64,000 nt of DNA. It comes from Zea mays. Lineage: Eukaryota; Streptophyta; Magnoliopsida; Poales; Poaceae. The DNA is taken from assembly GCF_902167145.1 (NCBI RefSeq), contig NC_050096.1, positions 198,230,566-198,294,565 of the forward strand, given 5' to 3'. The position numbers were made by a program, and so were the translations under genes. Shown in pieces: positions 20,959 through 32,704 of the stretch. The notes under the pieces are model-generated. The model was given only the letters and a program-made list of their open reading frames with translations. It was not told the DNA's origin and searched no databases. Position 1 is the first letter of the stretch. Every line of letters starts with the position of its first letter.

Positions 20959-23900
20959 ATGGGTAGTCTCCAGCAACATTTCCAACCCGGGACGGTGCTC
21001 CGTTTTGGGAGTCTCGAGTTCATGTCCCTCGACGGCAGCTACGACATGATACTCCTTCCTCCGCCGCGCGACAACGACAATGGCGGCCGTCAGCCCGCCC
21101 GCCGGCGGCGGAATCGACGACGTCTTCCCCTCGTGGCAGGAGAACAACATTCGGGTTTGTCCCGTCACCTCCCCCACCGGCGGAGGAGGAGGCGGGGCAA
21201 CCATGGCCAAGCAGGAGGCGGCACCTCGTCGGCTGTCGAGCGAGTCGATGGCGCCGGTGCCCCAACGGGGGACACGTCGGGCGTCGACCTCGCGTCTGAG
21301 ACGAAGACGAGCGCCGTTTCCCCGCAACACGCCAACTCCAAGCGGACGAACGACGCCAGCACGCTCGCGAGGGACTTGCTGGGCGTCACCCTCGTACCTG
21401 AGACGACGGTGCAGTCCGCCCCTGACGCGACTTCGTCACCGCCCGTCGACCAAGAGGTACCGACCGATTCCTATCTCGTGCCTTTTAGATCCAGCTGCGA
21501 CCCACCAAGCGACCCCGCTTCGGTGGACGCTTTCGTAAAGGCATGTCCAAACCCTCCGGGGTACCATATGCGGTCGCCCTGGGACAGATTAACGACCGTC
21601 TCGACCTACGGACCCTCGGGTTCCGAGGAAGATGACGAGCCCGACTTTTGTTGGGATTTCTCCGGGTTCGGTAACCCCAGTGCCATGCAGGACTTCATGA
21701 CCGCATGCAACTACTACCTCTCCGATTGTTCCGATGGCAGCCGCAGCTTCGGCGACAAGGACTGCGGCCCAAGTCGTGAATGTTTCCACGTCGATCTAGG
21801 GGTTCCCGACGAAGGCAACCATCTTGGCATGCCGGAAAACGGCGATCCCCCTAGGCCTGCGCCTTGCGTTGACATCCTTCGGGAGCTAGCTGTGGTCCCA
21901 GTCCCTGCGGGGGGTCAGGACGCACAGCTCGAGCAAATCCGCGAGATGCAGGCCAGGCTCGACGAGGGAGCAGGAACACTTGAGCCGTTCTGACGGAACA
22001 TCGGGCAGGAATGGGCAGACCAAGCTCCGGCTGGAGAAGCACGTCATCTACCCTAAGGCATCCAGCACCGCATTACCGACGACATCAGGGAAAGGCCACC
22101 ACCGGCTTCCAGTGGGGTCGGCCAGAACCTGGCTGCAGCAGCACTACTACTCCGTGCGATGCCGGAACCATCGACCACCGAAGGGCGGCGTATCCAGGGA
22201 GAGCTCAAGAATCTCCTGGAGGATGTCGTGGTCCGACGGGTCGAAAGCTTTGCCTCCTGAAGGCAGGGGTACCCCTCGGAGCATCGCGCCGCGACTTTCT
22301 GATTTATGCGGGAAGCCTCGGTCCATACCGGGCGCACGCGCAACACGGCGCCTGCGGCCCCGGGTCGCCTCGTCAACGAGCACCACCGCCGCGACCGTCG
22401 AGCCCACCTCGACGAAAAGGTGCGCCGAGGCTACCACCCTAGGCGTGGGGGACGCTACGACAGCGGGGAGGATCGGAGTCCTTCGCCCGAACCACCCGGT
22501 CCGCAGGCTTTCAGCCGAGCCATACGACGGGCGCCGTTCCCGACCCGGTTCCGAACCCCGACTACTATCACAAAGTACTCGGGGGAGACGAGGCCGGAAC
22601 TGTGGCTCACGGACTATCGGCTGGCCTACCAGCTGGGTGGAACGGACGATGACAACCTCATCATTCGCAACCTCCCCCTGTTCCTCTCCGACACCGCTCG
22701 GGCCTGGCTGGAGCATCTGCCTCCGGGGCAGATCTCCAACTGGGACGACCTGGTCCAAGCCTTCGCCGGCAACTTCCAGGGCACGTACGTGCGCCCTGGG
22801 AACTCCTGGGATCTCCGAAGCTACCGCCAGCATCCGGGAGAGTCTCTCTAGGACTACATCCGGCGATTCTCGAAGCAGCGCACCGAGCTGCCCAACGTCA
22901 CCGACTTGGACGTCATCGGCGCGTTCCTCGCTGGCACCACCTGCCGCGACCTGGTGAGCAAGCTGGGTCGCAAGACCCCCACCAGGGCGAGCGAGCTGAT
23001 GGACATCGCCACCAAGTTCGCCTCTGGCCAGGAGGCGGTTGAGGCCATCTTTCGGAAGGACAAACAGCCCCAGGGCCGCCAGCCGGAAGACGTCCCCGAG
23101 GTGTCCACTCAGCGCGGCACCAAGAAGAAGAACAAGAAGAAGTCGCAAGCGAAACGCGCCGCCACCGACGTGGACCTTGTCGCCGCCGCTGAGTACAAGA
23201 ACCCTCGGAAACCTCCTAGAGGTGCCAATCTCTTCGATAAGATGCTCAAGGAGCCGTGCCCCTATCACCAAGGGCCCGTCAAGCACACCCTCAAGGAGTG
23301 TGTCATGCTTCGGCGCCACTTTCACAAGGCCGGGCCACCTGCGGAGGGTGGCAGGGCCCACAACAACGACAAAAAGGAGGATCACAAGGCCGAGGAGTTC
23401 CCCGAGGTCCGCGACTGCTTCATGATCTACGGTGGGCAAGTGGCGAACGCCTCGGCTCGGCACCGCAAGCAAGAGCGTCGGGAGGTCTGCTCGATAAAGG
23501 TGGCGGCGCCAGTCTACCTAGACTGGTCCGACAAGCCCATCACCTTCGACCAGGGCGACCACCCCGACCGCGTGCCGAGCCCGGGGAAATATCCGCTCGT
23601 TGTCGACCCCGTCATCGGCAACATCAGGCTCACCAAGGTCCTCATGGACGGAGGCAGCAGCCTCAACATCATCTATGCCGAGACCCTCGGGCTCCTGCAG
23701 ATCGATCTGTCCTCGATCCGGGCCGGCGCGACGCCTTTTCACGGGATCATCCCCGGGAAACGCGTCCAACCCCTCGGACAACTCGATCTGCCTGTCTGCT
23801 TCGGGACTCCCTCCAACTTCCGAAGGGAAACCCTCACGTTCGAGGTGGTCGGGTTCTGAGGAACCTACCACGCAGTACTAGGGAGGCCATGCTACACCAA

Positions 23901-24465
23901 GTTCATGGCCGTCCCCAACTACACCTACCTCAAGCTCAAGATGCCGGGCCCCAACGGGGTCATCACCGTCGGCCCCACGTACCGACACGCGTACGAATGC
24001 GACGTGGAGTGCGTGGAGTACGCCGAGGCCCTTGCCGAATCCGAGGCCCTCATCGCCGACCTGGAGAGCCTCTCTAAGGAGGCGCCAGACGTGAAGCGCC
24101 ACGCCGGCAACTTTTAGCCAGCAGAGACGGTTAAGTCCGTCCCTCTCGACCCCAGCAACGACGCCTCCAAGCAGATCTGGATCGGCTCCGAGCTCGACCC
24201 CAAATAAGAAGTAGTGCTCGTCGACTTTCTCCGCGCAAACGCCGAAGTTTTTGCGTGGAGTCCCTCGAACATGCCTGGCATACCGAGGGATGTCGCCGAG
24301 CACTCGCTGGATATCCGAGCTGGATCCCGACCCGTGAAGCAGCCCCTGCGTCGATTTGACGAAGAAAAGCGCAGGGCCATAGGCGAGGAGATCCACAAGC
24401 TGATGGCCGCAGGGTTCATCAAAGAGGTATTCCACCCGAATGGGTTGCCAACCCTGTGCTTGTGA
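20959..24465 (+). pseudogene. gag: Gag and protease of Huck-like element 1
   Basis: The start ATG 20959 (MGSLQQHFQPG) matches the second Huck's start at 63454, so the upstream-open part to 20656 is untranslated leader. The order is a basic N-terminal part, the capsid (WLTDYRLAYQLGG, then LSDTARAWLEHLPPGQ, about 22600-22740), a Lys-rich nucleocapsid, and a protease-like region with LMDGGSSLNI near 23640. The frame is constant to about 24440 but is cut by stops at 21991, 22054, 22258, 22300, 22849, 23857, 24115 and 24205. Those at 21991, 22258, 22300 and 23857 are TGA where CGA is likely. Small deletions around 24437-24460 shift the frame just before RT. Not translatable as is. Confidence 0.8.
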
Positions 24466-27400
24466 GAAAGAAAGAAGGGAAATGGCGGATGTGTGTAGAC
24501 TACACTGGTCTAAACAAAGCATGTCCGAAGGTTCCCTACCCTCTGCCTCGCATCGATCAAATCGTGGATTCCACTGCTAGGTGCGAAACCCTGTCTTTCC
24601 TCGATGCCTACTCGGGGTATCACCAAATCAGGATGAAAGAGTCCGACCAGCTCGCGACTTCTTTCATCACACCTTTTGGCATGTACTGCTACGTTACTAT
24701 GCCTTTTGGTTTTAGGAATGCTGGTGCGACGTACCAAAGGTGCATGAACCACGTGTTTGGCGAGCACATTGGTCGAACGGTCGAGGCTTACGTCGATGAC
24801 ATCGTAGTCAAGACGAGGAAAGCCTCCGACCTCCTCTCCGACCTTGAAACGACATTCCGGTGTCTCAAGGTGAAAGGCGTAAAACTCAATCCCGAGAAGT
24901 GCGTCTTCGGAGTCCCTAGAGGCATGCTCTTGGGGTTCATCGTCTCCGAGCGGGGCATCGAGGCCAACCCGGAGAAAATCGCGGCCATCACAAACATGGG
25001 GCCCATCAAGGACTTGAAAGGCGTACAGAGGGTCATGGGATGCCTTGCGGCTCTGAGCCGCTTCATCTCGCGCCTCGGCGAAAGAGGCCTACCTCTGTAC
25101 CGCCTCTTAAGGAAGACCGAGTGCTTCACTTGGACCCCCGAGGCCGAGGAAGCCCTCGGGAACCTGAAGGCGCTCCTTACGAACGCGCCCATCTTGGTGC
25201 CCCCCGCTGCCGGAGAAGCCCTCTTGATCTACGTCGCCGCTACCACTCAGGTGGTCAGCGCCGCGATCGTGGTTGAGAGACGAGAAGAAGGGCATGCATT
25301 GCCCGTCCAGAGGCTGGTTTACTTCATCAGTGAGGTACTGTCCGAGACCAAGATCCGCTACCCACAAATTCAGAAGCTGCTGTACGCGATGATTCTGACG
25401 CGACGGAAGTTGCGACACTACTTCGAGTCTCATCCGGTGATTGTGGTGTCATCCTTCCCCCTGGGGGAGATCATCCAATGCCGAGAGGCCTCGGGTAGGA
25501 TTGCAAAGTGGGCGGTGGAAATCATGGGCGAGACAATTTCGTTCGCCCCTCGGAAGGCCATCAAGTCCCAAGTCTTGGCGGACTTTGTGGCTGAATGGGT
25601 CGACACCCAACTCCCGGCAGCTCCGATCCAACCGAAACTCTGGACCATGTTTTTCGACGGGTCGCTGATGAAAACCGGGGCAGACGCGGACCTGCTCTTC
25701 ATCTCGCCCCTCGGGAAACACCTCCGCTACGTGCTGCACCTCCATTTCTCGGCGTCCAACAACGTGGCTGAGTACGAGGCTCTGGTCAACGGGTTGCGCA
25801 TCGCCATCAAGCTAGGGGTCCGACGCCTCGACGCTCGCGGTGACTCGCAGCTTGTCATCGACCAAGTCATGAAGAACTCCCACTGCCGCGACCCGAAGAT
25901 GGAAGCCTACTGCGATGAGGTTCGGCGCCTGGAGGACAAGTTCTATGGGCTCGAGCTCAACCACATCGCCCGATGATACAACGAAACTGCGGACAAGCTG
26001 GCTAAGATAGCCTCGGGGCGGACGACCGTCCCTCCCGACGTCTTCTCCCGAGACCTACACCAACCCTCAGTCAAGGCCGACGACACGCCCGAGCCCGAGA
26101 AGGTCTCGGCCCAGCCCGAGGCGCCCTCGGCTCAGCCCGAGGCACCCTCGGCTCAGCCCGAGACACCCTCGGCTACCGAGGATGAGGCTCTGCGCGTCGA
26201 GGAAGAGCGGAATGGGGTCCCGCCTAATCAAAACTGGCAGACCCCGTACCTGCAATATCTCCACCGAGGAGAGCTACCCAGAGCCGAAGCTCGGCGACTG
26301 GCGCGGCGCGCCAAGTCATTCGTCTTACTGGGTGACGGGAAGGAGCTCTACCACCGCAGCCCCTCCGGCATCCTCCAGCGATGCATATCCATCGCCGAAG
26401 GCCAGGAGCTCTTACAAGAAATACACTCGGGGGCTTGCGGTCATCACGCAGCGCCTCGAGCCCTTGTTGGAAACGCTTTCCGACAAGGTTTCTACTGGCC
26501 GACCGCGGTGGCCGACGCCACTAGAATTGTCCGCACCTGCAAAGGGTGTCAATTCTATGCAAGGCAGGCCCACCTGCCCGCTCAGGCTCTGCAAACAATA
26601 CCCATCACCTGGCCGTTTGCTGTGTGGGGTCTGGACCTCGTCGGTCCCTTGCAGAAGGCACCCGGGGGCTACACACACCTGCTGGTCGCCATCGACAAAT
26701 TCTCCAAGTGGATCGAGGTCCGACCCCTAAACAGCATCAGGTCCGAACATGCGGTGGCATTCTACACCAACATCATCCATCGCTTTGGGGTCCCGAACTC
26801 CATCATCACCGACAATGGCACCCAGTTCACCGGCAGAAAGTTCTTGGACTTCTGCGAGGATCACCACATCCGGGTGGACTGGGCCGTCGTGGTTCACCCC
26901 ATGACGAATGGGCAGGTAGAACGTGCCAACGACATGATTCTGCAAGGACTCAAGCCGAGGATCCACAACGACCTCAACAAGTTCGACAGGCGATGGATGA
27001 AGGAACTCCCCTCGGTGGTCTGGAGTCTGAGGACAACGCCGAGCCGAGCCACGGGCTTCACACCGTTTTTTCTAGTCTATGGGGTCGAGGCCATCTTGCC
27101 CACAGACTTAGAATACGGTTCCCCGAGGACGCGGGCGTACGATGACTAGAGCAACCAGACCAATCGAGAAGACTCACTGGACCAGCTGGAGGAGGCTCGG
27201 GACATGGCCTTACTACACTCGGCGCGGTATCAGCAGTCCCTGCCACGCTACCATGCCCGAGGGGTTCAGTCCCGAGACCTCCAGGTGGGCGACTTGGTGC
27301 TTCGGTTGCGACAAGACGCCCGAGGGCGGCACAAGCTCACGCCTCCCTGGGAAGGGCCGTTCGTCATCGCCAAGGTTCTGAAGCCCGGGACGTACAAGCT

Positions 27401-27470
27401 GGCCAACAGTCAAGGCGAGGTCTACAGCAACGCTTGGAACATCCAACAGCTACGTCGCTTCTACCCTTAA
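24456..27470 (+). pseudogene. pol: Reverse transcriptase, RNase H and integrase of Huck-like element 1
   Basis: The RT has [24 protein letters not shown] and the catalytic YVDDIVVKT (about 24790). A first RNase H-like domain is followed by a second one starting FFDGS near 25653, with the [10 protein letters not shown] and [10 protein letters not shown] signatures. This second (archaeal-type) RNase H fits the Tat lineage. Integrase follows in the same frame: HHCC around 26427-26560, then Asp in GLDLVGP, Asp in ITDNGTQF (about 26808) and Glu in GQVERAND (about 26918). Only two stops break it, TGA 25974 and TAG 27147. The C-terminus ends QQLRRFYP at 27470. There is no chromodomain. Confidence 0.85.
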
Positions 27471-27931
27471 GATGCTTTCAAGTCGTTCGTACACCTCGTT
27501 CACATACAAAGTCTAACCATCAAGGGAGGGTCAGCCTTGCCTCGGCAAAGCCCGACCCTCCCTCGGGGGCTAGAAGGGGCGAACCCCCTCTGCGTCAAAA
27601 TTTTCCTCGAAAAAAGTCTTCCATCAAAAAGACTTTCGCGTCTTCCGGCTATATCAGTAACAGGACCCCAAGAAACGAATAAGGGTGCATGTAAGTGGCA
27701 AGGCCGACCGAGCCAAGGGATTCCTACGCCTCTGGGATACGGATACCTCACTCGTCGCCTACCACGAAAAATAACTCTTACTTGGGTAAGCAATCTTGCT
27801 ACTGACGAACGAGTCCGGATACGCAAAACAGGAGGAAAAGAGACACAACCTTATATTACGATAATAAAGTGTTCGGGCCTCGGCGGCCGCAAAAGACACA
27901 TATGCATTCAAAATAAACTGCTCCGGCAGAA
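27471..27931 (+). other. Spacer between integrase and antisense gene of Huck-like element 1
   Basis: I find no gene in this 460-bp stretch. It separates the sense pol stop from the stop of the antisense gene, so the two genes converge here. Confidence 0.5.
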
Positions 27932-30900
27932 TCAGGCGTCGCCCGGAGAAGGAGCCGCGCCCTCGACTTTGTCCCCACCCTCGGCGAGATCCGCCCCAGC
28001 CTCGGACGACGGCGCGAGCGGGAGGATCTCTGCTTCGAAGGTGGTCGCCAGCACCGCGCTTGGGCCCGCGGCGGCCGCGTCAAGCCTCTGGACTTCGGCC
28101 AGGGTAGCTTCATCTTCGTCGGGAAGGCAATACCCCTCGCTGACCCGCTCCAGATCCACGTCATAGTGGGAAGCGAGCACGGCGAAGGCCCGCCTGACAC
28201 CGTGATGCAGCGCCTCATGGAGTCTGCCGCGCGCGTGGTCACCCAAGGCCTGCAGGCGACTCTGAGGGGAGCTTCCCGAGGGGACGTCGTCGGAACCAAA
28301 GACCCGGTAGAAGGCTGAGATGGCCTCGGACATGGCCGCACGGTCGGCCTCCTTCTGCTCGGCCGCCTGGGCAAGTGCCTTGGTGGACTCATCGAGAGCA
28401 GACTCGAGCTCTGCAGACAGCCAAAGCAGAAGACTTCAAACATGGGTTGAGGAACGAAGCTGAATCAAAATATTAAAACAGCCAAGACACACCTTCGGCT
28501 CGGGCACGCTGCTCCGAGGATGTGGCTTGGGCCACGGCTAGGTCTGCCGCAAGGGCTCCGGCCCGAGCAGACGCCTCGGCTAACTGGACTCCAAGAGCCT
28601 CAGCCCGGCTTTTAGCCTCGGTGGCCCGGCCCCGAGATTGGTCCCGCTCGCCGATGACCTGGTCAAGCTCCAACTGCTGCCGCTGCGCCTCTGCGTGTGC
28701 CGCCGATGCCTCTGCTCCCAGATCGACACAGAGCAACCGAAGGTCCGCCACCTCGGCGCTCCGTTGGGAGAGGCGCTCGGTAGCCCCGGCAAGCGTGGTC
28801 CTCAGGGACCGCAGCGAACCCCAGACATCGACCTCGCGGCGGATGAACGACGACTTGGCGGCGCTCAGATCCGTCAAATCCTGAGGAAAGGAAGCGGGGC
28901 GTCACAAAGAATGCCTTGATCAAGTGAAAGGTATGCTTGAAATCATTACCTGGAGGATCTTGGGAACGTCCCTGCAAAGGACCTCCAAGGTCGACCGAAG
29001 CGACCCCACCGTTGCCTCGGCACACTCACAAAGCCCGTCCCAAGACTGCTCCTCTCGCTCATCATCAAGAACGAAGAGGGGATCCGAAGCCCCACTGGTC
29101 CAGAACTGGAGCGACTGGCGCCGCCCGTCAGGACTGCGCCACACGGGGACGAGATTGCCGCTCCCCAGGACGGGTCGCGGTTCCGGGCCCCCCTCCTCTG
29201 AGGCACCAAGCAGCGACGCCTTGGCCATCTCAGCGTCGGCAGCGACGGGTGGCTCCACGGCCGGAACAGCAACCACCTCGGCAGAAGCCGGTGCCAGCGC
29301 CGGCATCGCGTCTGGTGGGCTCGAGGCCGCAGCCGCGCCGGCAGCCTCCCTCGGCACGACGACCGCCTCGACGGAGGAGTCGGCCTCAGGAGCTTGCCCC
29401 ACGACAACTTGTGCCGCCTGGGCCCCCCGCTTTGGGGCATCTTGTAAGAAGGCCAGCTGGCCGGCGAGGCCCGGCGCGGCACTGGCTGCAGAAGCCGACG
29501 CCGTTTTGAGGACCTTCCGGGGAGCACACCGGTCGAACCATGCCTCCGCTTGCTGGGAAGAAAAGGAAGAGCAGGATCAGGGCACACGAAGGAAGAGCCA
29601 GGACGAAGATATCCTAAGATACTTACCCACTCTGAGCCATGATCAATCGTGCCTATGGGGAGGTCTCTCGAGCCTCGATCCCCGAAGGTGCCACCGAGGT
29701 CAGCCCCGCTGCCGGCTTCAGCACCATCCTTGCCTTGGGCGCCCGAGGCACCAGAGGGACGGACTGCCCAGGCACAGCCACGACGACCCGAGGATCACCC
29801 TCCTGCGCAGCCGGCACAGGCAACAGTTCTTGGGAAACAGCGCCTCGGCCTGACTCCCCGGGGTCACCTCAACTACCTCGGCCAAGGGGTCAAGTACCCC
29901 CTCGGCCTGCCCCCATTCATCGGGCCGGGACCCCAATGTCCCAGCCTCGGATACCGACGGTGCCAGCCCGCTCGGGGGCTAGCTTGACGACCCCTGGCCC
30001 ATCCTCAGATCCAGGCTGAGGCCGAGGCGAGCAGCCATGTCGTCGTCTTCTTCATCATCGTCATCGTCATCAGGCGTCTCCGGCGACGGCTCCCTCGGGA
30101 GCCCATCCCTCTCCTGCCGACGACAAAGCCTTTCCAAGGCGTCCCGAGCCCGCGTCCGCTCGCGGGCCCAAGCCTTCTTCGTGTCCTTCTTCTCCTTCCT
30201 CTTCTCCGCGGCGACCCTCCGCGCAGCGCGGTCCACCGCGTCCTTTGGGACCGGTGGCAGGGAAGGCTTGTGAGCCCCTACCTCTTGGAGACGGACGAAA
30301 AGTCTCGGCTGTGAGAACCAAGGGCAATCCGACACAAGAAGAAAGAAGGAGCGGACACTCACCAGGGACACACACCCACGATCGGGACGCATCGAGAGCT
30401 GGGAAAGGCGCCGGTTTCCAACTTCCCTACCGTACCGGCTACCTGCCTGTGGAGGTCGTCGACGGAAAGGGGATCCGAGGACATCTGCAAACCCTCCAAG
30501 TCGACCCCCGGCGTCATCTCCCAGAGCGACAGCCGCCGCTTCGTCAAGGGGAGCACCCTCCGGCGATGAATGGCGGCAACCACCCCCGCGACGGTGAGCC
30601 CTCTTTCTCGCAGCTCCTCCAAGGCCTTCAAAAGGGGCTGGAGATTCTTCTATTTATCGCGCGGGGGCCCGTAGTGCCAGTTCTGGCTGGCGGCGATCAC
30701 CACTCGTTGAGAAAACGACGGGAGCCTCCCGTCGTCATTTCGGAGATAAAACCACCGGCGCTGCCACCCTTTGTTCGAAGACGCGAGGATGGCAGGGATG
30801 TACTACAGCACCCGCGCCTGCCTCAACTGGAGGATGCAGCCGCCGGCCCGCACCGCCATACGAACTCTTCTTTCCCCCGTCGGCGAGGCAAAAAGCTCCG

Positions 30901-31285
30901 CGGAGAAGAGATGGGTCCACAGGTCCCAGTGGGGGGCAATCCCCAAATATCCTTCGCAAACCGCCGTGAAGATGGCTGCTTGCGAGATGGAGTTAGGACT
31001 GAGGTTGTGCAGCTCCACCCCGTAGACGTGCAGAATCGCCCGCATAAAACGGCTTGCCGGCACTCCAAACCCCCGCTCGTGAAAGGAGACGAAGCTCACC
31101 ACATACCCCGACGGCGGGGACGGGGCGGCTCCGCTCGGAGGGGCCATCCACTCCGGCTGCGAGTCACCGGAGAGAGGGTGAAGCAAACCATCAGCAAAAA
31201 GGGCCTCCAGGTCATCCGCCGTGACGGTGGAGAAAGGCCACGGGTCGCGTGGCGAAACAATGGTCACCCGATCGGCCATCACCAA
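27932..31285 (-). pseudogene. Antisense accessory gene of Huck-like element 1 (putative gypsy-type transposon domain)
   Basis: The first exon begins at ATG 31285 (or 31279) and encodes PWPFSTVTADDLEALFADGLL, then GFGVPASRFMRAIL and LSPNSISQAAIF. I associate these with the Pfam family 'putative gypsy type transposon' (Transposase_28). Stops at 30803-30805 and 30650-30652 interrupt it. Downstream parts are a Lys/Arg-rich segment with an Asp/Glu run (about 30050), an Ala/Pro-rich segment, a coiled coil (28493-28880) and a C-terminal part ending at 27932. Introns with GT-AG ends at 29553-29626, 28881-28949 (phase 0) and 28411-28492 (phase 1) join the frames exactly. A further candidate, 30309-30362, has good sites but its frame is off by one. 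Frame breaks also lie at 29630-30000. Function is unknown; extra antisense ORFs are known from Tat-lineage elements. Confidence 0.7.
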
Positions 31286-32704
31286 GCAGAAGAGGTGGCG
31301 GCGGAGAGGACGAGGTGCGTGGTTTCCTTTCTCTAGCTATTCCCTCGGGTTGCGAAAACCTAAGTGGGAGGCGAGCAGCAGAGTAAAGAACCGCCACCAG
31401 TCCCTCTCCCGAATATATAAAGGCCCAGGCGAGACCCGTTCAACACTTCGCCCGAACCCGCCGCGAGATTCAAAACTCAAAGCGAGACGCCCATTCCTCG
31501 AACGGCTCACGCACGCACAACGGCTGCCCCGCGAACCACTCGTCCCGTCGCATTAACTCTGCGGCAGGACATGCGACACCTTTGGCAGGCGAAGCGGGCG
31601 ACGCTTCACCTCCGCCATAATGACCGCGTCAAAAAAGGTGCGCCATGTCATTCGATTTCGTATCCTTTTCCACTCCCTCTTTCTCTCTCTTGCCACAGGG
31701 ACCGGGAAAGGGGATACTCCGAAAGGGATCCTTCTCCGCGAAGGAAGCGGGCCCAAAGCCCCCCTACTGATCAGAGGCTCGAAGGCTGGCCCCTCGGAAG
31801 GGTTCAACAACCGCCTCAGAGCACTCGGGCTCCGCGCCCACTACTGGTCAGAGGTTCGAAGGCTGGCCCCTCGGAAGGGTTCAACGGCCGCCTCAGGCCA
31901 CTCGGGCTCCGCGCCCACTACTGATCAGGGGTTCGTAGGCTGGCCCTCGAAGGGTTCTGACAGCCGCCTCAGAGCATGCAGAGCGAGGGATGACCCTGGG
32001 TACGTTCGATACATAACCAAGGCTCGAGCTACGCTCCCGAGGTACCCTAGGACATTTCCGAGACCGACGGGAACGATTTTGTAACGAAATCCCACTAGAG
32101 GGAGGCATCGAGCCCTCGGACCCCGTCAAAAGGGGACCGGGTCCGGCAAATCATCCGCAGGTACTTTTGGAGTGCGCCTCCGGGCCACTAGCCGACCCCT
32201 AACGAATGGGGCACGGGCGCCCACTCGGATTACCCGTTAGCAACTCACTGGAAACACCATGTTCGGCGCCCTCCGAGGGCAACATGGCACTTTCCCCCTC
32301 CTTGCGGAAAGGCGACGCAGGGGCGTATGTAAAAAAGCTGAGTCTGTCCTTGACCGTCCTCTCGCTCTGTGCGGAGGCTCGGGGGCTGCTCTCGCAAACC
32401 CGGCTCCGGCCAAACCATTGACAGCATCAACATACCAGCCCGAGAACTTGGGACTTGACTATGCACCCGGGCTACGACCAGTTCGCATGAGGGAACAACC
32501 AGACCGGCCGAAGCATCACGAAACGCGCTAAGACCTTGAAGGAGTCAAATCACTCCTCCGAGGCCTCGGGGCTACACCCGGCGGGTGCGCTCGCGCGCAC
32601 CCACTGGAACAAAACGCAACCGAGAAAGGCTGGTCCCCTTGCAAAAAAGTGCGACAAAAGCCTCCAAGCGAGTATCAACACTCCCTTCGAGGCTCGGGGG
32701 CTAC
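31286..32704 (+). other. Non-coding 3' region of Huck-like element 1
   Basis: This lies between the antisense gene's start and the 3' LTR, so it should contain that gene's promoter; I cannot point to one with confidence. It holds a 77-bp tandem repeat (31764-31990). A purine-rich GAGGCTCGGGGGC just before 32705 is the likely polypurine tract. Confidence 0.5.
31764..31990 (+). repeat. Three-unit tandem repeat, period 77 bp
   Basis: CTACTGATCAG (31764), CTACTGGTCAG (31841) and CTACTGATCAG (31918) each start a unit continuing with GGCTGGCCC(CT)CG and AAGGGTTC. The third unit is the most diverged. Confidence 0.85.

Noticed and set aside
22147..23472. 441-codon open frame on the minus strand opposite Huck gag
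   Set aside because: It mirrors GC-rich gag codons on the other strand, shows no domain, and lies across a clear sense gag. Treated as a shadow frame.
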